Notes under the pieces: generated by a model
What the model saw: only the letters and a program-made list of their open reading frames with translations
The model's database searches: none
Told to the model about the DNA's origin: nothing
Part shown: positions 22,988 to 30,294 of the stretch, piece after piece
Numbering within the stretch: the stretch's first letter is position 1
How the letters are laid out: each line of letters starts with the position of its first letter
Translations under genes and position numbers: made by a program
Assembly (NCBI GenBank): GCA_030916565.1
Contig: JAUPWL010000005.1
Location: forward strand, 1-37,371
Length of the DNA stretch: 37,371 nt
Reading direction: 5' to 3'
Source of the DNA: Patescibacteria group bacterium
Lineage (GTDB): Bacteria; Patescibacteriota; Saccharimonadia; Saccharimonadales; Saccharimonadaceae

Positions 22988-23020
22988 TAAATAACGTCCA
23001 ATGGGATGTTATTTATTTTT
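22984..23020 (+). terminator. Hairpin terminator behind the orphan tRNA 3' end
   Basis: A 16-bp stem (AAAATAAATAACGTCC with GGATGTTATTTATTTT, one G-U pair) followed by T's. Its placement matches the terminator of the intact tRNA. Confidence 0.75.
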
Positions 23021-23128
23021 ATTGCGAGTTAGTAAGCGGGGCAAGAGTTGCAGCGTATCATAGTAAATGGAGTGAGAAATTTATGACAATTAGTGCTTGT
23101 CTGATACTATTCTAGAAGAGATATTATA

Positions 23129-25045
23129 ATGCTAATTACACTTCTTTTTACTGGACTTTCGGTGGCGTTTGGTTGGCAAGTAGTTCGTCAGCTACCTATG
23201 GTGTTTTATCGTTTGGAAGCGATAGCATTCAGCGTTGTGATTGGAATTATCACTGCAACATGGACGGTTTTTATTGCAGCATTGTTGCTAGGTTTTACAA
23301 TAGGTTTGCCCCTAGCTGTAGTATTATTGCTCGTTGCAGCAAGCACTTTACAGTTTTTTGTAAAACCACGCTACACAATAGCCACTAAACCATATTCCAG
23401 GCATTTGCGCTGGTTGGCGCGTATTAGCGCTGGACTGATCTGTTCATTACTAATAGGGCTAACATATTTGAGTTATCAGTTTCCGGCTGCGGACGGTACG
23501 TGGATCACTAACGGGAATGTTTATGGCGATGGTCCACTTCATGTTAGTCTCGCAAATCAATTTGCCATTGGTAATAGTGTTGATCTTGTATCCTCGGTCT
23601 ATCAGAAAGCACCGCTGACATATCCGTTTCTCAGTGATTTTTACAGCGGCGTATTACGTAGACTTGGTGCAGATTGGCAACAGGCGATGGCACTGCCATC
23701 GGCACTCATGATTATTAGTCTGGCACAATTGATATTTTCATTTGGATATCGATTGCTTCGAAGTACTCTTGGTGCATGGCTACAATTTTTGATGCTTATA
23801 GTTGGTGGGTCATTCCATGGTGGAATTGTATTGGGCTGGGTACTGTTCACCCAGGGCATTGCGGCATATCATGAAAGGATTGGTAATTCGATCGTTTTTG
23901 CGACAGGTGACCAGTATCTGAATATCGTTCATTCACATTTCTTGCCACAACGCTCCTATCTGTTCGGTATGGCGTTGTTTATCGTTGCCGCTAGCATAAC
24001 GTCAGAGATTTATCGTGGTTTTGGCAAGAAGGTGTCTCTACGGACGGTCCGAATTACTGCGCTAGTTGCTGGTGTGCTCGTTGGTGTAACGCCAATGGTG
24101 CATATGCATAGCTTTTTGGTAGCGGGTTCCCTATTGGTATTAGCGACGGTTTGGATGATGATTTATCGCCGATTCCCAACAGGTTGGTGGTGGTTGGTGG
24201 TGAGTGCAGGCATCGTGGCAACACCTCAGCTGATCTGGCAATTTGGCCACAGTTTTCGTGGTCATTTCATTTCTTTTATATCGGGCTGGATGATGCAGAA
24301 TTTTTCGCCAATTACTGATATGAATCTTGTATGGTTCTGGCTGGGTCAGTTGGGTGTACTGTTGATTGTCATGTTGGCCGGGTGGTATTGGCTGTATCGC
24401 TATCATGCCGCTGCAGAGATATGGCTGCTGTATGTGGCTGGATTGATTATTTTTGTTCTTTGCAATGTCATATCGTTCCAGCCAAGTCTGTGGGACAACA
24501 TGAAACTATTTAACTATGCGTTTTGGTTTCTTATGATAGTGACAGCGTATATTTTTCTTCAGTGGTACCATCATCGTTTTGGGCGACTTATTGTAGCCGT
24601 GGGGATGGTAAGCCTTTGTTTGTATGGATTAATCACTCTCGGTATTTCGGGGCCACGATTAAACTTTGAGTTACTATCGAAAAACGATGTCGCATTTGGC
24701 GAGCAGTTGCGCACAGAAATACCAGAAAATGCGTATGTTCTGGTGACGGATCGTCATTCGCATCCGGTCACTATGCTCTCTGACCGTAAAGTCCTAGTGT
24801 CGTATTCAGGTTGGTATAACTTGTATGGTGAGGAGTGGGGGCAGATTGTGACAGATCGTGATGCAATGTTACAAGGCGCAGCGAGTGCACCGAGTTTGAT
24901 TGCGAAATACAAGTTGACTCACGCAGTATTTAGCGACAATGAAGTATCACAAAATACTGTAGCATTGCAGTACTTCCTATCGCATTACAAATTGGTTTCC
25001 CATGACAAAGGCTGGTGGGCGTTTGATTTGGGGTCTCGTACATGA
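23129..25045 (+). CDS. Polytopic membrane protein, GT-C-type glycosyltransferase candidate
   Basis: This 638-aa protein has about 12 predicted membrane segments and a soluble C-terminal part (about 530-638). After the third or fourth helix is a large loop with the acidic motif YGDGPLHVSLANQ (Asp near residue 138), the position where GT-C enzymes keep their catalytic acidic residue. GT-C enzymes use polyprenyl-phosphate sugars on the outer face of the membrane. The next gene overlaps by 4 nt and encodes a polyprenyl-phosphate sugar synthase-like GT2, which fits a donor-user pair. No exact family was recognised. The upstream promoter is weak to see (ATGACA-16-TACTAT around 23081-23111). Confidence 0.7.
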   Translation: MLITLLFTGLSVAFGWQVVRQLPMVFYRLEAIAFSVVIGIITATWTVFIAALLLGFTIGLPLAVVLLLVAASTLQFFVKPRYTIATKPYSRHLRWLARISAGLICSLLIGLTYLSYQFPAADGTWITNGNVYGDGPLHVSLANQFAIGNSVDLVSSVYQKAPLTYPFLSDFYSGVLRRLGADWQQAMALPSALMIISLAQLIFSFGYRLLRSTLGAWLQFLMLIVGGSFHGGIVLGWVLFTQGIAAYHERIGNSIVFATGDQYLNIVHSHFLPQRSYLFGMALFIVAASITSEIYRGFGKKVSLRTVRITALVAGVLVGVTPMVHMHSFLVAGSLLVLATVWMMIYRRFPTGWWWLVVSAGIVATPQLIWQFGHSFRGHFISFISGWMMQNFSPITDMNLVWFWLGQLGVLLIVMLAGWYWLYRYHAAAEIWLLYVAGLIIFVLCNVISFQPSLWDNMKLFNYAFWFLMIVTAYIFLQWYHHRFGRLIVAVGMVSLCLYGLITLGISGPRLNFELLSKNDVAFGEQLRTEIPENAYVLVTDRHSHPVTMLSDRKVLVSYSGWYNLYGEEWGQIVTDRDAMLQGAASAPSLIAKYKLTHAVFSDNEVSQNTVALQYFLSHYKLVSHDKGWWAFDLGSRT

Positions 25046-25800
25046 AAATGTATGATCTCATCTGTGTCGTACCGGTGTACAACGAAGAGAAAATAGTACC
25101 TCGTGCTATACCAATGTTGCTACGTTTTTTGCAGGATGCACAGGCAAAGGGTTCCATAAAGGTAGTAATAGCCGATAACGGGTCAACCGATGGTACTGCT
25201 CGAGCATCGCGGCAGCTATTGAAAAAATATTCAAAAATGCTTGCATATGAATATATTGATAAAAAAGGACGTGGCAATGCCCTAAAGTCTGTACTGAGTC
25301 TGTATAAAGCAAAAATCTACCTGTATATCGATGTTGATCTGCCGTGTGAGCCTCAAGATATCCAACGGCTTATTGAAGGAATAGAAGCGGGTAATGATTT
25401 GGTAATAAGTCGCCGTATAGGGGGTCGACCATTGTTACGACGTATCATGACGTTTGGCCTACGTTATATAAATTATTTTGTTTTTAGAATGATGTTTTCC
25501 GATGTGCAGTGTTCGGTCAAGGCGCTTTCTGCGCAGGCAGCCGCGCTTTTAAAAGAAAGTTGCGAACAAGATGGCTGGTATCTCGATACGGAGTTGGTTG
25601 TTCTTTCTCATCAAAGCAATTTTGTCATCCTGGAAACTCCTATCACATGGGTGGAAACACGATTTTCTGACAGGCAGAGCAAAGTACATCCCCTGCGTGA
25701 TATTGTTCAAGGAACGCACGCACTTGTTGCTATAAAACGCAATGCTTTGCGGATGAAACGACATAATTTAATGCTCGTTAGTGAAGACAAGACAACATAA
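25042..25800 (+). CDS. GT2 glycosyltransferase, polyprenyl-phosphate sugar synthase-like
   Basis: This 252-aa GT-A fold protein has LICVVPVYNEEKIV at the N-terminus, VIADNGSTDGT (42-52), the nucleotide-sugar-binding DVD (97-99, in LYIDVDLPCEP) and KKGRGNALKS. These are features of the dolichol-phosphate mannose synthase branch, which loads a sugar from a nucleotide donor onto polyprenyl phosphate. It lacks C-terminal membrane helices, so it should be peripheral. The ATG at 25042 overlaps the stop of the membrane gene (ATGA). Sugar identity is unknown. Confidence 0.85.
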   Translation: MKMYDLICVVPVYNEEKIVPRAIPMLLRFLQDAQAKGSIKVVIADNGSTDGTARASRQLLKKYSKMLAYEYIDKKGRGNALKSVLSLYKAKIYLYIDVDLPCEPQDIQRLIEGIEAGNDLVISRRIGGRPLLRRIMTFGLRYINYFVFRMMFSDVQCSVKALSAQAAALLKESCEQDGWYLDTELVVLSHQSNFVILETPITWVETRFSDRQSKVHPLRDIVQGTHALVAIKRNALRMKRHNLMLVSEDKTT

Positions 25801-25843
25801 TTATTGTTTACACATATTTTCTTTACTAAGAACCAACTGGAAT

Positions 25844-26701
25844 CTATGTTTCGGAAAATACTACGCTATTACGACCATTTTTTTTGGCTTCATACATAGC
25901 TGCATCTGCAGCGGTTACTAACTGAGTAGCATCCATACCTTCGTGCCAGTTGGCAAATCCTATGCTGGCGCTAACTTGGTGTAGATTAGTCCGGTCAATA
26001 TTGACATCTTGGGGGTCAAGTTCAAAAACTTCAGAATTGCCGTCAGGATTTTTTCGGATATATAGACGGTTGATTGCATTGAGCGCCGAGTTAGCAAATT
26101 CTTTAATACGATCAGGGTTAGCGCCGTTGACTCCGATTAAGAATTCATCCCCTGATCGGTGGGCAGCGATCATATCTTCTCCTTTGCGGACGCCGGCACT
26201 TAAGATTTTGCCAATTCGGTGAATTACACTGTCGGCTAGTTCATGCCCATAAGTATCATTGATAGTTTTCAACCTATCCATATCTAGAAATCCGATAGTT
26301 AATTTTGTCGACGGTTTTGAAGCTATTTCCTGGTCAAGCCAGCCTACGAAAGCTTCATGGTTTGGCATGCCAGTAAGTTTACTTGTCAGTCTTTCATGAA
26401 TTTGGCTATCAAGCTCTGTTTGTAACTGTACTTGCTTTTTCTGGGTTTCCTCTACTAATCCACGCAACTCCTCAATATGAGCTCGCGCGATAGCAATGTC
26501 AGACCCCATCATTTCAGGACTAGAGAAGGGTTTGGTTGGCTTGTAGGAATCACTTGTGTCAGTTAACTTTATGTCGCCTGGAAACTCCTGTTGCATGATA
26601 GCTTCAAATGCACGGTCGACCTCGCTATTAGCGATTTTGTTAAATTCCTGCAGCTGTTTTGGATCTATTGATTCAGTCATTTTGGTTTTAGTTCTTAACA
26701 T
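25844..26701 (-). CDS. Diguanylate cyclase-like protein with SGDEF motif
   Basis: This 285-aa protein has an N-terminal helical region with a coiled coil (about 70-108) leading into a GGDEF domain: LTGMPN (109-114), FLDMDRLKTINDTYGHE (138-154) with D140 for metal, and the signature RSGDEFLIG, where the first Gly of GGDEF is Ser (183-187). The inhibitory RxxD site is not intact (R172 and D176 are one residue too far apart). SGDEF variants can be active. There is no membrane segment or sensor domain, so it is cytoplasmic. The alternative start MTES at 26680 is possible; the first ATG lies only 4 nt after the -10. Confidence 0.85.
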   Translation of the reverse strand: MLRTKTKMTESIDPKQLQEFNKIANSEVDRAFEAIMQQEFPGDIKLTDTSDSYKPTKPFSSPEMMGSDIAIARAHIEELRGLVEETQKKQVQLQTELDSQIHERLTSKLTGMPNHEAFVGWLDQEIASKPSTKLTIGFLDMDRLKTINDTYGHELADSVIHRIGKILSAGVRKGEDMIAAHRSGDEFLIGVNGANPDRIKEFANSALNAINRLYIRKNPDGNSEVFELDPQDVNIDRTNLHQVSASIGFANWHEGMDATQLVTAADAAMYEAKKNGRNSVVFSET

Positions 26702-26705
26702 TTTT

Positions 26706-26734
26706 ACATTACCATAAGCTTATTAATAAGTCAA
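26706..26734 (-). promoter_or_regulatory. GGDEF gene promoter TTGACT-17-TAATGT
   Basis: On the minus strand TTGACT (26729-26734), a 17-bp spacer ending TGG, and TAATGT (26706-26711). The ATG at 26701 lies 4 nt from the -10, so translation may start there without leader or at the ATG at 26680. Confidence 0.65.
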
Positions 26735-27012
26735 TACCTCCTACGCTACAACTTCTACTATCGCTGCCGATTGTGCTAGGTGATGACAAGGAGTTTATTA
26801 GAATTTGCCTTGACGAAAACGCACGTAAATGGCACTACAGTGATTGCAGTTAGCGAGTTTGAGTGCCATGATTGGTATCTTTGAATAAGGGGGATTGTTT
26901 GCAGATAGCAGCTTTCATGGGCGTGTTCTGCTAAATTATATCCAGACATGGCGTTATTTTCTCTTATGTACCGGAATCCACGAGAGACATTTTACTTTTT
27001 TACAACTTTTGC
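26735..27012. other. Intergenic stretch with an inverted repeat
   Basis: No convincing gene is seen. It contains an 8-bp inverted repeat, ATGGCACT/AGTGCCAT (26829-26836 and 26862-26869), around 25 nt. A 33-codon frame (26783-26884, starting MTRSLLEF) has no SD and no recognised homology; I do not call it a gene. Confidence 0.4.
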
Positions 27013-27018
27013 TACTAT
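27013..27018 (+). promoter_or_regulatory. Extended -10 of the 62-aa membrane protein gene (leaderless)
   Basis: TGC-TACTAT, with the ATG exactly 6 nt downstream at 27025. Confidence 0.5.
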
Positions 27019-27024
27019 GTGCTT

Positions 27025-27213
27025 ATGAATATACAGTCTTCTCAAATGAGGATAGGGAGAAGGATTATTCTTTCTCTCGTTACTGTAATCTTGTTGTTGG
27101 TGAGTATCGTGGGTATTTTGTTCGTTACAAATATCTCTACCCTCGGTAGCGGTCGTGGATGTGTTCAGTCCTATACAATCGATAAAACGACGCGCGCATA
27201 CTCCTGCTCATAA
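27025..27213 (+). CDS. Small single-pass membrane protein
   Basis: This 62-aa protein has a basic N-terminus (MRIGRR), one transmembrane helix (about 14-35) and a short external tail with two cysteines (GCVQSY and AYSCS) that could form a disulfide. Composition, topology and a well-placed leaderless promoter support it, but no family is recognised and the ORF is short. A GTG at 27019 would add two residues but lies at the end of the -10. Confidence 0.45.
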   Translation: MNIQSSQMRIGRRIILSLVTVILLLVSIVGILFVTNISTLGSGRGCVQSYTIDKTTRAYSCS

Positions 27214-27345
27214 TGGTCGGATCATAACAGGGGTGATAATTTTTATGCTTATACACCATATATAGCGTAATGTTTATTATTTACAACACTATAATCTGTT
27301 AAAATTCCCAAAAATGCTTGTGGTGAAAAAAACATAAAAAAATGC

Positions 27346-27374
27346 TTGAAAACCATACATATAGGGTCTATTAT
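27346..27374 (+). promoter_or_regulatory. nrd operon promoter TTGAAA-17-TATTAT
   Basis: TTGAAA (27346-27351), a 17-bp spacer occupied by NrdR box 1, and TATTAT (27369-27374). The predicted start is near 27381, just before NrdR box 2. Confidence 0.75.
27352..27367 (+). promoter_or_regulatory. NrdR box 1
   Basis: ACCATACATATAGGGT matches the NrdR box consensus ACACTATATATAGTGT at 12 of 16 positions. It lies exactly in the promoter spacer. Confidence 0.7.
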
Positions 27375-27383
27375 TCTACATAG

Positions 27384-27399
27384 ACACTACATATGTAGT
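27384..27399 (+). promoter_or_regulatory. NrdR box 2
   Basis: ACACTACATATGTAGT matches the same consensus at 12 of 16 positions. It starts 32 bp after box 1, the three-helical-turn spacing typical of tandem NrdR boxes. Confidence 0.7.
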
Positions 27400-27578
27400 A
27401 GTTCAACAAAAACACACAATTTGCAAGACGGAGACTAACCACCGCCAGATCACCATTGATATGGCTTCTTCTTGCACCGCCCACAAAACGAGGAGAGACC
27501 GTTGGAGTAGGCGAGGCAGTGTTACAGGTCAAGTAGAGGCCCATATTAATAAATATTTAAAATACAAGGGAGAACCAA
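27400..27578 (+). other. Long nrdA 5' leader
   Basis: Roughly 200 nt separate the predicted start site from the nrdA GTG. The stretch is non-coding by my reading; a 54-codon frame (27461-27625) overlaps the nrdA start but lacks an SD. Parts (ACGAGGAGAGACCG) look vaguely like a riboswitch box, but no full motif can be built. Function unknown. Confidence 0.5.
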
Positions 27579-29984
27579 GTGAGCATACATGTGGTAAAAC
27601 GCGATGGCACCCGCGAGCCATTTGACGCCAACAAGATTAATCTTGCTCTGGTCGAAGCCAGTGAGGGGCTTGTCGATCAAATCCAGAAAGTCGTTCAAGT
27701 AGCGACAGAACTACAACTAACTTTATTTGACGGTATCACAACCGAGCAATTGGATGAGGCACTGATCCACACCGCTTTGCAGAACGTCAAAGACGATCCT
27801 GACTATGACAAGATCGCGTCACGTTTGTTACTGAAAAACCTCTACAAACGTATTTTGGGTCAATATAGTTCACCAGAAGAACTAAAGAAATTACATGCAA
27901 AGGTATTTCCTGAATACCTCAAACAAGGCATCGCCGACGGTTTGTTGGATCCGCGCATGAACAACAAAACCTTTGATTTGAAGAAGCTCGCCGCAGCACT
28001 CGAACCATCACGCGATGGATTGATGCGCTACCTGGGTGTTATCACCAGTCGCAACCGCTATGCGTTGCGCAAAAACAGTGGCGAAGCCGTTGAGGTCCCA
28101 CAGTTTACCGCTATGCGTATTGCAATGGGTCTGAGTTTGCTCGAAAAAGATCCAACCGCAACAGCACTTGAGTTCTACGAATATATTAGTAAGCTCGACG
28201 CCAACCCAGCGGGATCAACACGTATTAATGCTGGTGGTTCGTTCCCACAACTATCTAACTGTTTCTTGTTTGATATTGAAGATGACATGGAATCAATCGC
28301 TCGTGGTATCCGCGACACTATGTGGATCGCAAAGGGTACGGGTGGTATCGGTATCGGTATTACAAAACTCCGCGCAGCTGGTTCACCGGTCAAAACGACG
28401 AACAGCGAATCAACTGGTCCGATTCCATTTATCAAGATGCTCGACACTGCGCTGTTTGCCGTTAGCCGTAAAGGCAAAAAACAAGGTGCTGCAGCAATCT
28501 TCATGGAGAACTGGCACCTAAACTTCCCACAGTTTTTAGATTTGAAACAAAACAGTGGTGACCCATATCTTCGTACTCGCATCGCGAACACTGCCGTTAT
28601 TTTGAGTGACGAATTCATGAAACGTGCCCAAAAAGGCCAGGACTGGTACCTGTTTGATCCAGCTGAAACACCTGATTTGATCGAACTGTACGGTAGTGAA
28701 TTCTCGAAACGCTACAACGAATACGTGAAGTTGGCCAAAGCTGGCAAGATGCGCGACTACGAGGTCGTCAACGCTCGCGAGCAGTATCGACAGATTCTCA
28801 CGATCCTTCAGGCGACCAGCCACCCGTGGCTAACCTGGAAAGACACGATGAACGTCCGTGCGTTGAACAACAACACCGGTACGATTCATCACAGCAACCT
28901 TTGTACCGAAATCACACTACCTCAGGACAAAGACAATACGGCTGTGTGTAACCTTTCAAGCATTAACCTCTCGGTGCACCTCAACCCAGACAAGACTTGG
29001 GACTGGGACCGCCTAGAAAAAGCTGTTCGTGTCTCTGTTCGTCAGCTAGACAACCTCGTTGACCTAACGAACACACCAATTCCACAGGCGATGAACAGTA
29101 ACCAACAGAACCGCGCAATCGGTCTGGGCATCATGGGCTTTAGCGACGTTATTGAAAAACTCGGATTCAGCTATGAATCAGAACAAGCCTACGAATTAAT
29201 GGACCAGCTGACTGAATTCATCAGTTACCACGCGATTGACGCGAGCGCTGATCTAGCCAAAGAACGCGGTAGTTACCCATCATTCAAGGGAAGTGGCTGG
29301 AGCAAGGGTATTCTCCCAATGGACACGCTCGCAAAACTCGACGAAGACCGTGGCGTTAAGGTTGATATCAGCCGCAAAGCTCGTATGGACTGGGACAAAC
29401 TCCGCACCAAAGTCAAAAAGGGTATGCGTAACGCAACATTGATGGCGATTGCACCAACAGCAAACAATGCACACGTATCTGGCACTACTCCTGGCATCGA
29501 CCCACAGTTTGCACAGATATTCAGCCGCGCAACATTGAACGGTAAGTTCCTCGAAGTGAACGTTAACATGATCAATGACCTGAAGGCGCTTGGCCTCTGG
29601 GATCAGGTAAAGACTGACGTATTACGCCTCCAGGGTGATATCCAACAAATCGATGTCATTCCTCAGCACATCAAAGACGTCTACAAGACATGTTTCCAAC
29701 TGAGCCCGCATGCCTTTATCGAAGTCGCTGCACGCGCACAGAAATGGGTTGATCAGGCAATTAGCCGCAACATGTATCTTGAAACTCGTGACATTGATGA
29801 ATACGAAAAGATCTACGCGTCAGCCTGGAAGAAAGGCCTAAAGACAACCTACTATCTCCACGTTAAACCTCGTCACACTGCTGAACAAAGCACCGTGAAA
29901 GTCAACAAAGCTGAGACTCTCGCTGGTAGCGGACCGCGCAAAACAGGATTTGGCTTTGCCAAGAAACAGACGGTAGGATCCTAG
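27579..29984 (+). CDS. nrdA: Ribonucleotide reductase class I large subunit, lacking the C-terminal Cys pair
   Basis: This 801-aa protein starts at a GTG with SD AAGGGAGA. An ATP-cone (about 1-90) precedes the barrel. Catalytic residues are all present: C228 (LSNCFLF), N440-C442-E444 (SNLCTEI, the thiyl radical cysteine) and C457 (AVCNLSS); the radical-transfer tyrosine pair is Y758-Y759 (KTTYYLH). It reduces NDPs to dNDPs with NrdB. Odd: after the Tyr pair come 42 residues, ending AKKQTVGS, without any cysteine. Normal NrdA ends in a CxxC or CxxxxC arm that re-reduces the active-site disulfide. The 57-aa ORF directly downstream ends in exactly such a motif. No frameshift explains it, because that ORF has its own SD and start. 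Confidence 0.96.
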   Translation: MSIHVVKRDGTREPFDANKINLALVEASEGLVDQIQKVVQVATELQLTLFDGITTEQLDEALIHTALQNVKDDPDYDKIASRLLLKNLYKRILGQYSSPEELKKLHAKVFPEYLKQGIADGLLDPRMNNKTFDLKKLAAALEPSRDGLMRYLGVITSRNRYALRKNSGEAVEVPQFTAMRIAMGLSLLEKDPTATALEFYEYISKLDANPAGSTRINAGGSFPQLSNCFLFDIEDDMESIARGIRDTMWIAKGTGGIGIGITKLRAAGSPVKTTNSESTGPIPFIKMLDTALFAVSRKGKKQGAAAIFMENWHLNFPQFLDLKQNSGDPYLRTRIANTAVILSDEFMKRAQKGQDWYLFDPAETPDLIELYGSEFSKRYNEYVKLAKAGKMRDYEVVNAREQYRQILTILQATSHPWLTWKDTMNVRALNNNTGTIHHSNLCTEITLPQDKDNTAVCNLSSINLSVHLNPDKTWDWDRLEKAVRVSVRQLDNLVDLTNTPIPQAMNSNQQNRAIGLGIMGFSDVIEKLGFSYESEQAYELMDQLTEFISYHAIDASADLAKERGSYPSFKGSGWSKGILPMDTLAKLDEDRGVKVDISRKARMDWDKLRTKVKKGMRNATLMAIAPTANNAHVSGTTPGIDPQFAQIFSRATLNGKFLEVNVNMINDLKALGLWDQVKTDVLRLQGDIQQIDVIPQHIKDVYKTCFQLSPHAFIEVAARAQKWVDQAISRNMYLETRDIDEYEKIYASAWKKGLKTTYYLHVKPRHTAEQSTVKVNKAETLAGSGPRKTGFGFAKKQTVGS

Positions 29985-30057
29985 CCTATGCAACAGGAAA
30001 CAATATACTATTCGCGAACACAATAATTAACAAGCAAACAGTATAAGGGGAAAAATC

Positions 30058-30231
30058 ATGAACGTATCACAAATTATCACCGACACAATGACACTACAAG
30101 AAAAACTTGACGCTATCGATGCAGCAATGAAAGCTGCTCAAGAACAGGCTCAAGAAGAGGCAAAGGCAACTGGCGCAATTGTTGCACCACTTGACCCAGC
30201 CAGCCTGACGATTTGCGACGGTTGCGAATAA
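30058..30231 (+). CDS. 57-aa peptide ending CDGCE; candidate trans-acting redox tail of NrdA
   Basis: This small gene lies between nrdA and nrdB with its own SD (AAGGGGA) and ATG. Its residues 10-40 form one charged amphipathic helix (TLQEKLDAIDAAMKAAQ). A flexible linker (AIVAPLDPASL) then leads to the last seven residues, TICDGCE. A CxxC at the extreme C-terminus after a flexible linker is what the swinging arm of NrdA normally looks like, and NrdA here lacks it. I infer that the helix binds NrdA and the CxxC shuttles electrons from thioredoxin or glutaredoxin to the active site. It is not NrdH, which is longer and has CxxC near the N-terminus. A regulatory or metal-binding peptide is the alternative. 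Confidence 0.8.
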   Translation: MNVSQIITDTMTLQEKLDAIDAAMKAAQEQAQEEAKATGAIVAPLDPASLTICDGCE

Positions 30232-30294
30232 CAGGGTACAATATGATGAAAGCACGTTTGTTAGACGTATTAAGGAAAGGATTTGCAAATTACC

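Noticed and set aside
22689-23115. ORFs across the tRNA-Ser locus with GFEPA-like peptides
   Set aside because: These peptides are typical of translated tRNA sequences, not proteins.
26895-27149. 84-codon TTG-started frame
   Set aside because: It overlaps the promoter and start of the better supported 62-aa gene and has no recognisable protein character.
27470-27530. Cobalamin riboswitch-like box (AGGAGAGACC) in the nrdA leader
   Set aside because: The other conserved segments are missing, and the encoded RNR is class I, which does not use B12.
27461-27625. 54-codon frame overlapping the nrdA start
   Set aside because: No SD, and composition looks random; nrdA has its own SD and a well-supported GTG.
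29985-30057. Frameshift joining nrdA to the CxxC peptide
   Set aside because: nrdA ends in a stop followed by a spacer with a strong SD and an ATG in another frame; joining would need read-through of non-coding sequence.
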